Of a stretch of 64,000 nucleotides of DNA, positions 1 to 9,177 are shown piece after piece (positions within the stretch are counted from its first letter, which is position 1; each line of letters starts with the position of its first letter). The notes below the pieces were generated by a model. The model had not been told where the DNA came from. It made no database searches and saw only the letters and a list, made by a program, of their open reading frames with translations. This DNA comes from Pseudothauera nasutitermitis. Lineage in GTDB: Bacteria > Pseudomonadota > Gammaproteobacteria > Burkholderiales > Rhodocyclaceae. Made by a program: the position numbers and the translations under genes. Where the stretch lies: contig NZ_SSOC01000001.1 in assembly GCF_004801295.1 (NCBI RefSeq), forward strand, positions 62,001-126,000. The letters are read 5' to 3'.

Positions 1-235
<235 letters not shown>

Positions 236-244
236 GGCCGTTCG

Positions 245-799
245 TCAGTCCTTGCCCTTGGCGACCATCACCATCGCCGGGCGCAGCACGCGCTCATGCA
301 GCAGGTAGCCCTTCTGCAGCACGTTGATCACCGTGTTCGGCTCGGCGTCGGACTCCAGCGTGCCGATGGCCTGGTGGCGGTTCGGGTCGAACTTGCGGTT
401 CAGCGGGTCTTCCTCGGTCAACCCGGCGCCCTCGAAGGCGGACACCAACTGCTTCAGGGTCAGCTCGACGCCCTCGCGCAGCTTTTCCAGGGTCTGGTTC
501 TCGGTGGCCAGCGCGGCCTCCAGGCTGTCCTTCACCGGCAACATGGCGCCGGCGAATTTTTCCGCAGCGAACTTGGCGGCCTTGGCGACGTCTTCTTCCG
601 CGCGGCGGCGCACGTTCTCGGTCTCGGCCTTGGCGCGCAACCACGCATCGTAGTGCTCGGCGGCCTTCAGTTCGGCCTGGCGCAGGCTTTCCTCCAGACC
701 GGGCACCACGTCGATATGGCGCTCGGCGTTCTCCGCCGCGTTCTCGGCCGCTTGGTCGATGGCTTCCGCGCTTTCCGGCGCCTTGTCGTGTTCCTGCAT
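245..799 (-). CDS. grpE: Nucleotide exchange factor GrpE
   Basis: GrpE releases ADP from DnaK during the chaperone cycle in the cytoplasm. The 184-residue product has the family layout: an acidic, Glu/Ala-rich N-terminus, a long coiled-coil helix (about residues 30-90, with [21 protein letters not shown]), and a C-terminal beta domain ending [15 protein letters not shown]. The frame stays open 47 codons further upstream, but ATG at 799 is chosen because an AGGGAG ribosome site lies nine bases before it and the extra residues do not resemble GrpE. It precedes dnaK on the same strand and follows an RpoH-type promoter, so heat induction is likely. Confidence 0.95.
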   Translation of the reverse strand: MQEHDKAPESAEAIDQAAENAAENAERHIDVVPGLEESLRQAELKAAEHYDAWLRAKAETENVRRRAEEDVAKAAKFAAEKFAGAMLPVKDSLEAALATENQTLEKLREGVELTLKQLVSAFEGAGLTEEDPLNRKFDPNRHQAIGTLESDAEPNTVINVLQKGYLLHERVLRPAMVMVAKGKD

Positions 800-832
800 G
801 TTCCGGGACTCCCTGTGTTCTCGATCCGGGCT

Positions 833-860
833 AGCTGGGGGTGCGTGGCGCGATTTCAAG
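833..860 (-). promoter_or_regulatory. Candidate sigma-32 (RpoH) heat-shock promoter of grpE
   Basis: Read on the minus strand, CTTGAAA (860-854) matches the sigma-32 -35 consensus exactly. It is followed after 13 bases by CCCCAGCT (840-833), close to the -10 consensus CCCCAT. The predicted transcript would start near 825, about 25 bases before the grpE start codon. The match is direct; activity is inferred from the known heat-shock control of grpE-dnaK. Confidence 0.7.
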
Positions 861-951
861 GGGGCGGCGGAACTTTTTCCCGGGCCGTGCAAATTCGCAC
901 GTCCGCCGCCGCCCGTGCCAAAATGGACGCACGCGTGCACGACCGTCGGAC

Positions 952-2316
952 ATGGGCGAACTTCCTCAAAAAATCGGCAAGTACCGCATCGTCAAGGAAA
1001 TCGGACGAGGAGCGACGGCGGTCGTCTACCTGGCCGAGAACCCGCATTACCCCGACCCGGTGGCGGTCAAGCACGTGCGCTTCAACGACCGCGCCAAGGA
1101 CGAGGCCAAGTGGAACCGCCGCCTGATCAAGCTGCTGAAGGCGGAGCAGGCGGTGGCCAGCCGTCTGGATCACCCCAACATCATCCGCATCTTCGACGCG
1201 GTGATCGAGCCGGAACAGGCCTATGTGGTGATGGAGTACTTCGCCGGCGAGTCGCTGGAGCGCTACTGCGGCTTCGAGCGCCTGCTGCCGGTGCACCGCG
1301 CCATCAGCATCGTGTTCAAGTGCTGCATGGCGCTGGACCACGCCTACCGCCAGGGCATCGTGCATCGCGACATCAAGCCGGCCAACATCCTGGTCGACGA
1401 GCACGACAACGTGAAGATCACCGACTTCGGCCTGGCGATGAACGTGGACAAGAAGGTGGATACCGACTCCACCTTCATCATGGGCGTGGGCTCGCCGGCC
1501 TACATGAGCCCGGAGCAGATCAAGAACTACCCGCTCAACCAGAAGACCGACCTGTATTCGCTCGGCGTGGTGCTGTTCCACCTGCTCACCGGGCGGCTGC
1601 CGTTCCGCGCCTCGAACCCGGCGCAGTTGATCTACAAGATCATCAACGCCGATCCGCCGTCGGCCTCGCAGATCAACCCGGACGTGCCCGAGCAGATGGA
1701 TGCGGTGATCCGCAAGGCGCTGGAGAAGGATCTGTACTCGCGCTACAAGAACGGCGCGGAATTCGCCAAGGATCTGACCGCGGTGCGCTACAAGATCCTC
1801 GACGACCAGTACGTGCCGCCGGACACCACGCGTTTTGCCGTGCTGCGCAAGCTGGGCTTCTTCACCGAGTTCGACGACGTCGAGGTATGGGAGGTGCTGC
1901 GCATGTGTTCCTGGCGCCGGGTGGATGAATTCACCACGCTGATGCGCGAGGGCGACGCCGACCAGCGTTTCGGCCTGCTGCTGGACGGCGAGGTGGAAAT
2001 ATCGGTGAAGAATCGCCGGGTGATGCGCCTGGGGCCCGGCGAGGTGTTCGGCGAACAGGCGTGGCTGGACCATCGCGACCATCGCCAGAGTCTGAGCGTG
2101 ATCACCACCAGGCCATCGACCTATCTGGACGTGAGCCCCGCCGCGCTGGCACTGGCGACCGAGGAGGTGCGCGAACGCTTCCGCGACCGGCTCACCACCT
2201 GTCTGGTCGAACGCATGGCCGCGCTGGCCGAGCGCGCCAGCGCAGGGGCCGAGGAGGCCGCACGCGGCAACTACACCGCGACCGCCGGCCTGGACCTGCG
2301 TCTGGTCGAGGACTGA
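952..2316 (+). CDS. Ser/Thr protein kinase with C-terminal cyclic-nucleotide-binding-like domain
   Basis: A 454-residue soluble Hanks-type kinase. Visible motifs are a glycine-rich loop GRGATAVVY from residue 18, the VAVK lysine at about 40, [10 protein letters not shown] with catalytic Asp about 140, and DFG with Asp about 158, then an APE-like MSPEQ. The catalytic domain ends near residue 280. From about 298 to 415 a second domain resembles the CAP/cNMP-binding fold ([30 protein letters not shown]). There is no membrane segment, unlike PASTA-type kinases. It diverges from grpE with 152 bases between start codons. ATG 952 lies just before the conserved N-terminus; upstream in-frame sequence looks non-coding, and no strong ribosome site is seen. 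The substrate and any ligand of the second domain are unknown. Confidence 0.85.
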   Translation: MGELPQKIGKYRIVKEIGRGATAVVYLAENPHYPDPVAVKHVRFNDRAKDEAKWNRRLIKLLKAEQAVASRLDHPNIIRIFDAVIEPEQAYVVMEYFAGESLERYCGFERLLPVHRAISIVFKCCMALDHAYRQGIVHRDIKPANILVDEHDNVKITDFGLAMNVDKKVDTDSTFIMGVGSPAYMSPEQIKNYPLNQKTDLYSLGVVLFHLLTGRLPFRASNPAQLIYKIINADPPSASQINPDVPEQMDAVIRKALEKDLYSRYKNGAEFAKDLTAVRYKILDDQYVPPDTTRFAVLRKLGFFTEFDDVEVWEVLRMCSWRRVDEFTTLMREGDADQRFGLLLDGEVEISVKNRRVMRLGPGEVFGEQAWLDHRDHRQSLSVITTRPSTYLDVSPAALALATEEVRERFRDRLTTCLVERMAALAERASAGAEEAARGNYTATAGLDLRLVED

Positions 2317-2327
2317 TGCAGGCGTTC

Positions 2328-2595
2328 AGAGCCTGTCTACGATCTTTTCATGGGTCCCGCAGCGGCCCAAAGCGTTCCGATCAAGGCGCGCGGCGCAGCC
2401 AATACCGGGTGTCTTGGCAAGGCGCGTAACGCGGAGCGGAGCGCTTTGGGCCGCTGCCCTTCGGGTTGCCCCGCCAGGCCGGCCGCTGCCGCGTTGCAAA
2501 TGCTCGCCGGGCCACCAGCCCGACTGCGCTTTGCGCCTTGCATCGACCGGCCTGGCGGGGCAACGGGATCCACGAAAAGATCGTAGACAGGCTCT
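2328..2595. mobile_element. 268-bp MITE-like element with 32-bp terminal inverted repeats
   Basis: Bases 2328-2359 (beginning AGAGCCTGTCTACGATCTTT) and 2564-2595 are inverted copies over 32 bases with only two mismatches. Inside are two more hairpins: 2360-2379 pairs with 2437-2456 (core CAGCGGCCCAAAGCG, one mismatch), and 2465-2482 pairs with 2547-2564 (GTTGCCCCGCCAGGCCGG, perfect over 18 bases). No convincing protein is encoded; the short open frames are overlapping GC-rich chance frames. It starts 12 bases after the kinase stop codon, and its last base lies in the stop codon of the next, convergent gene. No clear target duplication is visible. It could be a non-autonomous transposon, a REP-like repeat, or a strong bidirectional terminator. 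Confidence 0.7.
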
Positions 2596-3644
2596 CAGAC
2601 GCTCAGATCGATCTGGCTGATGGTGCCCGCACCGCCATCCTCGCGCAGGTAGATGCCGGTGGAGCGCATCACCCCGAGCGTGTCGTTGGCCGCGCCGCGC
2701 AGATCGAAGGGCGTGGATACGCGCCCCAGGTGGATCGCGCCGACGCCCGCATCCTTCAGTGAAACCAGGGAACCCGAGCCGTCGGCCGACGGATACCACA
2801 CGTAGAGCTTGGAAAAGTCGAGATCGGCCTCGTCGATCCAACCGTTGCGGTCGGAATCCAGCGCGGCCAGTTCGGCGAAGCCATCGCCGGAGGTCGGGCC
2901 GAACAGTTCGCGGCCGTTGTCGATGCGCCCGTTGCCGTCGCGGTCGAAGGCCAGGAAGCCCTTGCCGTTGAGCAGCGGCACGCTGTCCAGCGTGCCGTCG
3001 GCATCCAGATCGAAATCGAAGCGCAGGTCGCTGAGCGCGCTGGCCGGCCCGCCGAAGTCGAATACCAGCGGATCCTGCAAGCGGCGCTGGTCGCCCGCGC
3101 GGATGCTCACCTGGCTGGTTTCCACGTAGCTGCGCTGCATCTCGAAAGCGAGCTGGAAGCTGATCTCGCGGCCGTCCGCGGTACGCACCGTGCCTTCGGC
3201 GGCAAAGCCGACCTGCTCGAATTCGGCATAGGTGGATTGGTAGTCGTATTCCAGGCCGAAACCGGCACGCGGCGCCTCCTGCGCGGGCGCGGCACCGTTG
3301 GGCCCGGAAGCGCCTTGCAGTTCCTGTGCGTTGAATACGCGAATCTGCCGGCCGGTGAGGCGTTCGATCATGGTTACCAGCAGGCGCAGGCGCGCGTCCA
3401 GCGGGTCCTGCGCTTCGGTTTCGGACGCGGCCGCACGTTCGGTGGTGGCTGCGTTCTGCGCCGCGAGCGCCTGGGCGGAAAGGCTGACCCGGGTGGCGGC
3501 GCTGGCGGCATTGCCGGTGTTCGTCTGTTCGCGGCTCGTGCCGCCGCGTCCGTCCACCCACATGTTCAGGCGCTCGGAGGATTCGAAGCGTGTCGTGGAT
3601 GTGTGTGACGCCCGCATGCGGATGTCCGCTTCGGCGATCTTCAT
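2595..3644 (-). CDS. Uncharacterised protein with EF-hand-like calcium-binding repeats
   Basis: I do not recognise a named gene. The 349-residue product starts with a Ser/Thr/Ala-rich, low-complexity N-terminus, then a region with EYDYQSTYAEFEQVGFAAEG and FQLAFEMQRSYVETSQVSIR. At about residues 205-275 there are three Asp-rich loops: FDLDADGTLDSVP, DRDGNGRIDNGRELFG and DSDRNGWIDEADLDF. These fit the DxDxDG pattern of EF-hand or dockerin-type Ca sites. No signal peptide or membrane helix is obvious. ATG 3644 follows a GGGGGA ribosome site; the longer open frame upstream overlaps hemH and is a shadow. It lies downstream of hemH on the same strand, and its stop codon touches the inverted-repeat element. 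Confidence 0.75.
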   Translation of the reverse strand: MKIAEADIRMRASHTSTTRFESSERLNMWVDGRGGTSREQTNTGNAASAATRVSLSAQALAAQNAATTERAAASETEAQDPLDARLRLLVTMIERLTGRQIRVFNAQELQGASGPNGAAPAQEAPRAGFGLEYDYQSTYAEFEQVGFAAEGTVRTADGREISFQLAFEMQRSYVETSQVSIRAGDQRRLQDPLVFDFGGPASALSDLRFDFDLDADGTLDSVPLLNGKGFLAFDRDGNGRIDNGRELFGPTSGDGFAELAALDSDRNGWIDEADLDFSKLYVWYPSADGSGSLVSLKDAGVGAIHLGRVSTPFDLRGAANDTLGVMRSTGIYLREDGGAGTISQIDLSV

Positions 3645-3724
3645 GGCCGTCCCCCGGAAAATGATGCTGCCCGGAGGTATTAACGGCCGCTGGGTGGAAA
3701 ACTTGAGAGCAGGGGAGGCGGTGT

Positions 3725-4825
3725 TCAGTCGGCTGCGTCCGGCGCATGGGCGCGTCGTGCGTTGGGGGCCAGTTCCGCCTCGGCGGTGGCGGGCAGTGCC
3801 AGCCAGTGGCCCAGCTGGGTGCGCACGATGGCGCTCAGCGCCTCGATCCACGCATGGTCCTCGTTGAGGCAGGGGATGTAGCCGAAGTGCTCGCCGCCCT
3901 TTTCCAGAAAGGCGTCGCGGCATTCCATGGCGATCTCTTCCAGGGTTTCCAGGCAGTCGGCGACGAAGCCCGGGCACATCACGTCCACGCTGCGCAGCCC
4001 GCCGGCGGCCAGCGCCTCCAGCGTGGGCTGGGTATAGGGCTGCAGCCATTCGGCGCGCCCGAAGCGCGACTGGAAGGTGATCAGCACGCGCTCTTCCGGC
4101 AGGCCCAGTTCGGCGGCCAGCAGGCGGGCAGTTTCGTGGCATTCGTAGTAGTACGGGTCACCCTGGTCCCGCGTGCTGCGCGGCAGGCCGTGGAAGCTCA
4201 GCAGCAGGCGCTCGCCCTGCCGGCCCTCGCGCATCCAGTGCGCGCGCACGCTGGCGGCCAGCGCGCCGATGTAGCCGGGGTCGTCGTGGAAGCTGCGCAC
4301 GTAGCGGATTTCCGGCAGGTTGCGCCATTCGAGCAGGCAGTGCGCCACGTCGTCCATCACGCTGCCGGTGGTGCTGGCGGCGTACTGCGGATACATCGGC
4401 ACGATCAGGATGCGCGTGCAGCCTTGCGCGCGCAGGCGGTCGAGCACCTCGGCGATGGAGGGCGCGCCATAGCGCATGGCCCAATCCACTTCCAGGCCGG
4501 AAATGCCGGCGTGACCCAGATAGCCGGCCAGCAGCCTGGCCTGGCGTTCAGTATGCACCTTGAGCGGCGAACCTTCCTCCATCCACACGCTGGCGTATTT
4601 CTCCGCCGATTTGCGCGGCCGGGTGTTGAGGATGATGCCGTTGAGGATGGGCCACCACAGCAGGCGGGGCAGCTCGATGACGCGCGGATCGGAGAGAAAC
4701 TGTTTGAGATAGGGGCGCAGGGCGGCGGCGGTGGGGGCGGCGGGCGTGCCCAGATTGACCAGCAGGATGGCAGTGCGTGGCGCGCGGTCGTGGGTGTGGG
4801 GCGGTTCGGGCCGGTAGCGGGCCAT
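3725..4825 (-). CDS. hemH: Ferrochelatase HemH
   Basis: Ferrochelatase inserts Fe(II) into protoporphyrin IX, the last step of protoheme synthesis, at the inner face of the cytoplasmic membrane. The 366-residue protein begins with a short extension and then AILLVNLGTPAAPTAAALRPYLKQFLSDPRVIELP, the ferrochelatase N-terminal signature. The catalytic histidine is in LLLSFHGLPRST near residue 210, and the second half carries FQSRFGRAEWLQPYT and VMCPGFVADCLETLEE. Length matches the bacterial family. It is 28 bases downstream of hrcA on the same strand, so co-transcription with hrcA is likely. Confidence 0.96.
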   Translation of the reverse strand: MARYRPEPPHTHDRAPRTAILLVNLGTPAAPTAAALRPYLKQFLSDPRVIELPRLLWWPILNGIILNTRPRKSAEKYASVWMEEGSPLKVHTERQARLLAGYLGHAGISGLEVDWAMRYGAPSIAEVLDRLRAQGCTRILIVPMYPQYAASTTGSVMDDVAHCLLEWRNLPEIRYVRSFHDDPGYIGALAASVRAHWMREGRQGERLLLSFHGLPRSTRDQGDPYYYECHETARLLAAELGLPEERVLITFQSRFGRAEWLQPYTQPTLEALAAGGLRSVDVMCPGFVADCLETLEEIAMECRDAFLEKGGEHFGYIPCLNEDHAWIEALSAIVRTQLGHWLALPATAEAELAPNARRAHAPDAAD

Positions 4826-4853
4826 GGGCGTCCTTGTTCTGGATGTTCCGGGC

Positions 4854-5885
4854 TCAGTCTCGTGCGGAGAGTGCGCTGGAGAGCAGGCGGGCGGTGATGT
4901 CCACGATGGGGATCACCCGGTCGTAGGCCATGCGCGTGGGGCCGATGACGCCCACCGAGCCGAGCACCTGGCCGTCGACCTCGTAGGGGGCGGTGATCAC
5001 GCTGCAGCCGTCGAGCGGGGCCAGCCCGGATTCGCCGCCGATGAAGATCTGCACGCCTTCGGCGCGGTTCGACAGGTCGAGCAGCTGCAGCAGGCCGGTG
5101 CGCTTCTCGAACAGTTTGAACAGCTCGCGCAGGCGGGCCATGTTGGAGGACAGATCCTCCACGTCGAGCAGGTTGGTCTCGCCGCTGATCACGTAGTTGC
5201 CGGCGCTTTCCTGGGCCGCCTCGGAACCGGCCTCGACGGCGGCGGCCATCAGCTCGGTCATGTCGCTGCGCAGCTGCTTCAGTTCGTCCTGGATGCGCAG
5301 GCGGATTTCTTCGAAGGCCAGGCCGGCGAAATGTTCGTTGAGATAGCTTGCCGCCTGCGCCAGTTCGCCCGCACCGTACGCGCGCCGGGTCAGCAGGATG
5401 CGATTCTGCACGTCGCCGGCGGTGGTGACGATGATCAGCAGGATGCGCGTCTCCGACAGGCGGATGAACTCGATCTGGCGGATGCGTACGGCTTCCTTGC
5501 GCGGGGTGACGACGATGCCGGCGAACTGGGTGAGTTCGGAGAGCAGGTGGGAGGCCGAGTTGATCAGGCGCTGCGGCTGGTCAGGCTGCAGATGCCCGCG
5601 CAGTTCGCTGATGCGCGTGCCCTCGAGCGGCTGCACGGTGAGCAGAGAATCGACGAAGAAGCGGTAGCCGCGCGCCGTGGGGATGCGCCCTGCGGAGGTA
5701 TGCGGGCTGGAGATGAAGCCCATTTCCTCCAGATCGCTCATCACGTTGCGCACCGTGGCCGGCGACAGCTCCAGCCCGGAATAGCGCGACAGCGCCCGCG
5801 AACCGACCGGCTGGCCGTCGGCGATGTAGCGTTCGATCAGGGTCTTCAGGAGGATCTGCGAGCGGGCGTCGAGCTGGTCGTTCAT
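4854..5885 (-). CDS. hrcA: Heat-inducible transcription repressor HrcA
   Basis: HrcA represses heat-shock genes by binding CIRCE inverted repeats and is kept active by GroEL. The 343-residue product starts [33 protein letters not shown], the winged-helix DNA-binding domain, with [17 protein letters not shown] as recognition helix and [16 protein letters not shown] following. The GAF-like middle domain and the C-terminal [20 protein letters not shown] motif are intact. ATG 5885 is chosen because the family N-terminus begins exactly there; the upstream open frame is non-coding overlap with nadK. No CIRCE element is visible in this window, so its targets (probably groESL) lie elsewhere. Confidence 0.96.
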   Translation of the reverse strand: MNDQLDARSQILLKTLIERYIADGQPVGSRALSRYSGLELSPATVRNVMSDLEEMGFISSPHTSAGRIPTARGYRFFVDSLLTVQPLEGTRISELRGHLQPDQPQRLINSASHLLSELTQFAGIVVTPRKEAVRIRQIEFIRLSETRILLIIVTTAGDVQNRILLTRRAYGAGELAQAASYLNEHFAGLAFEEIRLRIQDELKQLRSDMTELMAAAVEAGSEAAQESAGNYVISGETNLLDVEDLSSNMARLRELFKLFEKRTGLLQLLDLSNRAEGVQIFIGGESGLAPLDGCSVITAPYEVDGQVLGSVGVIGPTRMAYDRVIPIVDITARLLSSALSARD

Positions 5886-5978
5886 TGCGGAACCAACTAT
5901 AGCGCGGATCGCGGTGGGTTGCAGCGGGGCGGTGGCCGCCCTGCATCGGTCTGGGCGGATGTGGTTTAATCGCCTTCC

Positions 5979-6863
5979 ATGAGCCAGCGCTTTCGCACCC
6001 TTGCCCTGATCGGCAAATACCAGAGCCCGGACGTGGCCGAATCGGTCATGCAGCTGGCCGAGCATTTGCGCGGGCGCGGCCTGGAGGTGCTGGTCGAGCA
6101 GGGCACGGCAAGCTCCATCGGCATGACCAATGGCTTCCCGATGGCCACCTACGACGAGATCGGCGCGCGCGCCCACTTGGCCGTGGTGCTCGGCGGCGAC
6201 GGCACCATGCTCAACACCGCGCGCCGCCTGGCCGAGCACGAGGTGCCGCTGGTCGGCGTCAACCAGGGGCGCCTGGGCTTTCTCACCGACATCGCGCGCG
6301 AGGACGCGCAGGCGCGCCTCGACGAAATTCTCGATGGCCAGTTCATCGCCGAATCGCGCTTCATGCTCGATGCGGAAGTGCTGCGTGCCGGCCAGCGTGT
6401 GTTTCAGACCCTGGCGCTCAACGACGTGGTAGTGAACAAGGGCGACCTGGGCCGCATGATCGAGTTCGACGTGGCGATCGACGACGAATTCGTCTACACC
6501 CAGCGTTCCGACGGCATGATCATCAGCACGCCCACCGGCTCCACCGCCTACGCGCTATCGTCGAACGGCCCCATCCTGCATCCCAGCGTGGGCGGCATCG
6601 CCCTGGTGCCGTTGTGCCCGCACGCGCTCACCGCGCGTCCGGTGACTCTGCCCGACACCTGCCGCATCGACATCACCCTGCTGCCGCCGCACGATGCCCG
6701 CGTGCATTTCGACGGCCAGGCCCGTTTCGATGCGCGCGCCGGCGACTGCGTGCGCCTGACCCGTTCGGCCCTGCAGGTGCGTCTGCTGCACCCGCGCGGC
6801 TACAGCTATTTCGCCATGCTGCGCGAGAAGCTGCACTGGAGCGCGATTCCGCGCCACCCCTGA
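5979..6863 (+). CDS. nadK: NAD kinase
   Basis: NAD kinase phosphorylates NAD to NADP in the cytoplasm. The 294-residue product has the diagnostic GGDGTML motif at residues 72-78 and GRLGFLTDI. Also present are [11 protein letters not shown] (the NE/D motif), [22 protein letters not shown] and the late VHFDGQ segment. Length is typical. It is divergent from hrcA with 93 bases between starts; an AT-rich TTTAAT at 5965-5970 could be its -10. recN begins 13 bases after its stop, so the two are probably one operon. Confidence 0.96.
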   Translation: MSQRFRTLALIGKYQSPDVAESVMQLAEHLRGRGLEVLVEQGTASSIGMTNGFPMATYDEIGARAHLAVVLGGDGTMLNTARRLAEHEVPLVGVNQGRLGFLTDIAREDAQARLDEILDGQFIAESRFMLDAEVLRAGQRVFQTLALNDVVVNKGDLGRMIEFDVAIDDEFVYTQRSDGMIISTPTGSTAYALSSNGPILHPSVGGIALVPLCPHALTARPVTLPDTCRIDITLLPPHDARVHFDGQARFDARAGDCVRLTRSALQVRLLHPRGYSYFAMLREKLHWSAIPRHP

Positions 6864-6876
6864 GACCGATTCCACC

Positions 6877-8535
6877 ATGCTGCGCCGTCTGACCATCCGC
6901 GACTTCGTCATCGTCGACCACCTCGAACTCGACTTCCAGGCCGGCTTCGGCGCGCTCACCGGGGAAACTGGCGCCGGCAAGTCGATCCTGCTCGATGCGC
7001 TGGGCCTGGCCCTGGGCGATCGCGCGGACGCCGGTGCGGTACGCGGCGGGCGCGAACGCGCCGAAGTGTGCGCCGAGTTCGACCTGCCGGCCGACGGCGC
7101 GCTGGCGGCCTGGCTCGCCGAGCAGGCGCTGGACGCGGAGGAGGGCAGCGTGATGCTGCGCCGCGTGGTCGATGCCGGCGGGCGCTCGCGCGCCTGGCTC
7201 AACGGCACGCCGGTGACCCTCGCCCAGCTGCGCGAGGCGGGTGAATTCCTCTGCGACATCCACGGGCAGCATGCCCACCATGCGCTGTTGCGCGCCGACG
7301 CACAGCGCGCGCTGCTCGACACGCACGCCGGCGCCGTGGAACTGGCCGCCGCCGTCGCTGCAGCGCACCGTGCCTGGCGCCAGGCGCTGGAGCGTCGCCA
7401 GCACGCCGAACGGGACTCCGCCGCGACCGAGCGCGAGCGCGAACTGCTGGCCTGGCAGGTGCGCGAACTGGAAGAACTGGCTTTCGACCCGGACGAGTGG
7501 GCGGAACTCAACCAGGAGCATGGCCGCCTCGCGCACGCCGCCTCACTGATGGGCGGTGCGGACGAAGTGCTCGCTGCGCTCGGCGACAACGACCTGGCCG
7601 TTGCCCCCTTGCTCGCCCGGCTGGGCGCGCGGGTCGGCGAGATGGCCGGTATCGATGGCTCGCTCGACGAAACCCGTTCGCTGCTGGCCGACGCCGCCAT
7701 CCAGGCCGACGAGGCGTTGCACGCGCTGCGCCGCTACCGCGACCGGCTGGACCTGGACCCCGAGCGCCTGACCGAGATCGAGGCGCGCATCGGCGCGGTG
7801 ACCGATCTGGCGCGCAAGCACCGCGCCGCGCCGGAAGAGCTGCCCGCCTTGCTGGACGATTGCCGGGCGCGGCTGGAGGCCTTGAGCGCGAGCGCGGACC
7901 CCGGACGGCTGGCGGAACAGGAAGCACAGGCCCGCGCTGCCTTCGAGGATGCCGCCAGACGCTTGTCGGCGGCGCGCAAGCCGGCCGCCGAGGCGCTGTC
8001 CGCCGAGGTCACCGCCGCCATACAGACCCTGGCGATGGCCGGCGGGCGTTTCGAGATCGCCCTGGAGCCGTTGCCGGAAGGTTGCGCGCATGGACTGGAA
8101 AATGTGGAGTTCCGCGTGGCGGCGAATGCCAGCCAGCCGCCGCGCGCGCTGGCACGGGTGGCCTCGGGCGGCGAACTGTCGCGCATCGGTCTGGCCATCC
8201 AGGTGACCGCCAGCCGCGATTCGGCCACGCCCACGATGATCTTCGACGAAGTGGACGTGGGCATCGGTGGCGGCGTGGCGGAAATCGTCGGCCAGCTGCT
8301 GCATCGCCTGGGGCGTGAGCGTCAGGTGTTGTGCGTGACCCATCTGGCGCAGGTGGCCGCGCGCGCCGACTGGCAGTGGAGCATTGCCAAGGCCGAACGC
8401 AACGGCGAAGTGCTGAGCCGGGTTGCGGTGCTCGACGAAGGCGGACGGGTGGAAGAGATCGCCCGCATGCTGGGCGGGGTGCGCATCACCGACACGACGC
8501 GCCAGCACGCCGCCGAGATGCTCGGCCAAGGCTGA
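6877..8535 (+). CDS. recN: DNA repair protein RecN
   Basis: RecN is an SMC-like ATPase that acts at double-strand breaks in recombinational repair. The 552-residue protein begins MLRRLTIRDFVIVDHLELDF, has Walker A GETGAGKS at residues 29-36 and the QHAHHALL segment. It continues with a long Glu/Arg/Ala-rich coiled coil, an ABC-type signature LARVASGGELSRIGLA, and Walker B MIFDEVDVGIGG with Asp 457 and Glu 458. It follows nadK by 13 bases. I do not see a clear LexA box directly before it; if damage-induced, control would have to act upstream of nadK. Confidence 0.95.
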   Translation: MLRRLTIRDFVIVDHLELDFQAGFGALTGETGAGKSILLDALGLALGDRADAGAVRGGRERAEVCAEFDLPADGALAAWLAEQALDAEEGSVMLRRVVDAGGRSRAWLNGTPVTLAQLREAGEFLCDIHGQHAHHALLRADAQRALLDTHAGAVELAAAVAAAHRAWRQALERRQHAERDSAATERERELLAWQVRELEELAFDPDEWAELNQEHGRLAHAASLMGGADEVLAALGDNDLAVAPLLARLGARVGEMAGIDGSLDETRSLLADAAIQADEALHALRRYRDRLDLDPERLTEIEARIGAVTDLARKHRAAPEELPALLDDCRARLEALSASADPGRLAEQEAQARAAFEDAARRLSAARKPAAEALSAEVTAAIQTLAMAGGRFEIALEPLPEGCAHGLENVEFRVAANASQPPRALARVASGGELSRIGLAIQVTASRDSATPTMIFDEVDVGIGGGVAEIVGQLLHRLGRERQVLCVTHLAQVAARADWQWSIAKAERNGEVLSRVAVLDEGGRVEEIARMLGGVRITDTTRQHAAEMLGQG

Positions 8536-8556
8536 CCCGCAGTGTACGGCCAAGTG

Positions 8557-8576
8557 CGCGCGGCGCCTGCCGCGCG
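8557..8576. terminator. Hairpin between convergent recN and fur
   Basis: A perfect stem CGCGCGGC / GCCGCGCG with a four-base GCCT loop lies between the recN and fur stop codons. It could serve both genes, but no T-run follows on either strand, so efficiency as an intrinsic terminator is uncertain. Confidence 0.5.
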
Positions 8577-8599
8577 GTGGCCCGGCAGTCGACGCCTGC

Positions 8600-9037
8600 T
8601 TACTCTTCGACGTCGCGGTTCGGACAGTCCTTCTTGATGCACTCGGCGTACAGGTAGAGCGCGTGGTCCTTCATGCGGAAACCGCGCGCTTCGGCCACGG
8701 CGTTCTGCCGGCGCTCGATTTCCGGGTCGAAGAACTCTTCCACCTTGCCGCACTGGATGCATACCAGGTGGTCGTGGTGGCCGCCTTCGTGCAGTTCGAA
8801 GACCGCCTTGCCGGACTCGAAGTAATGGCGCTCGAGCAGGCCTGCCTGCTCGAACTGGGTCAGCACGCGGTAAACCGTGGCCAGACCGATGTCCATGCCT
8901 TCGTTCATCAGCATGCGGTATACGTCTTCGGCCGTCAGGTGACGCTGTTCGGAAGTCTGGAACAGGTCGAGGATTTTCAGGCGCGGATAGGTCGCCTTGA
9001 GGCCGATGTTTTTGAGACTTTGAGAGTTTTCGGACAT
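8600..9037 (-). CDS. fur: Ferric uptake regulator Fur
   Basis: Fur is the Fe(II)-dependent global repressor of iron-uptake genes. The 145-residue product has the winged-helix N-terminus ([53 protein letters not shown]). The dimerisation and metal-binding half follows, with [20 protein letters not shown] (histidine cluster plus CxxC) and a second cysteine pair in [16 protein letters not shown] 9037 is chosen over the upstream in-frame ATG because [19 protein letters not shown] is the conserved N-terminus. It is divergent from bamE, an arrangement common in proteobacteria. Confidence 0.96.
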   Translation of the reverse strand: MSENSQSLKNIGLKATYPRLKILDLFQTSEQRHLTAEDVYRMLMNEGMDIGLATVYRVLTQFEQAGLLERHYFESGKAVFELHEGGHHDHLVCIQCGKVEEFFDPEIERRQNAVAEARGFRMKDHALYLYAECIKKDCPNRDVEE

Positions 9038-9106
9038 GATCGCCTGTTGGGGAGTGGCAGGAACTGGCGCCGGGACGCGCGCCAACCGCTGAGACCCGAC
9101 TTGCCT

Positions 9107-9135
9107 ATGATATATTTTTTACCTTGACCTGAGAA
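9107..9135 (-). promoter_or_regulatory. Candidate sigma-70 promoter of fur
   Basis: On the minus strand TTCTCA (9135-9130) and TATCAT (9112-9107) are separated by 17 bases, a fair sigma-70 match with a five-of-six -10. It lies in the only AT-rich stretch of the fur-bamE spacer, about 70 bases before the fur start. I could not place an equally good bamE promoter on the other strand. Confidence 0.45.
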
Positions 9136-9177
9136 CGATGCGCCATCCGGCGCGCAACCCTGGACCTTCGATCCTCC

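Noticed and set aside
2350-2590. Short open frames (60-120 codons) inside the inverted-repeat element
   Set aside because: They occur in several frames on both strands of a GC-rich hairpin region, have no ribosome sites, and are explained by composition.
5880-5980. CIRCE element in the hrcA-nadK spacer
   Set aside because: No TTAGCACTC-N9-GAGTGCTAA-like inverted repeat can be seen here or before grpE.
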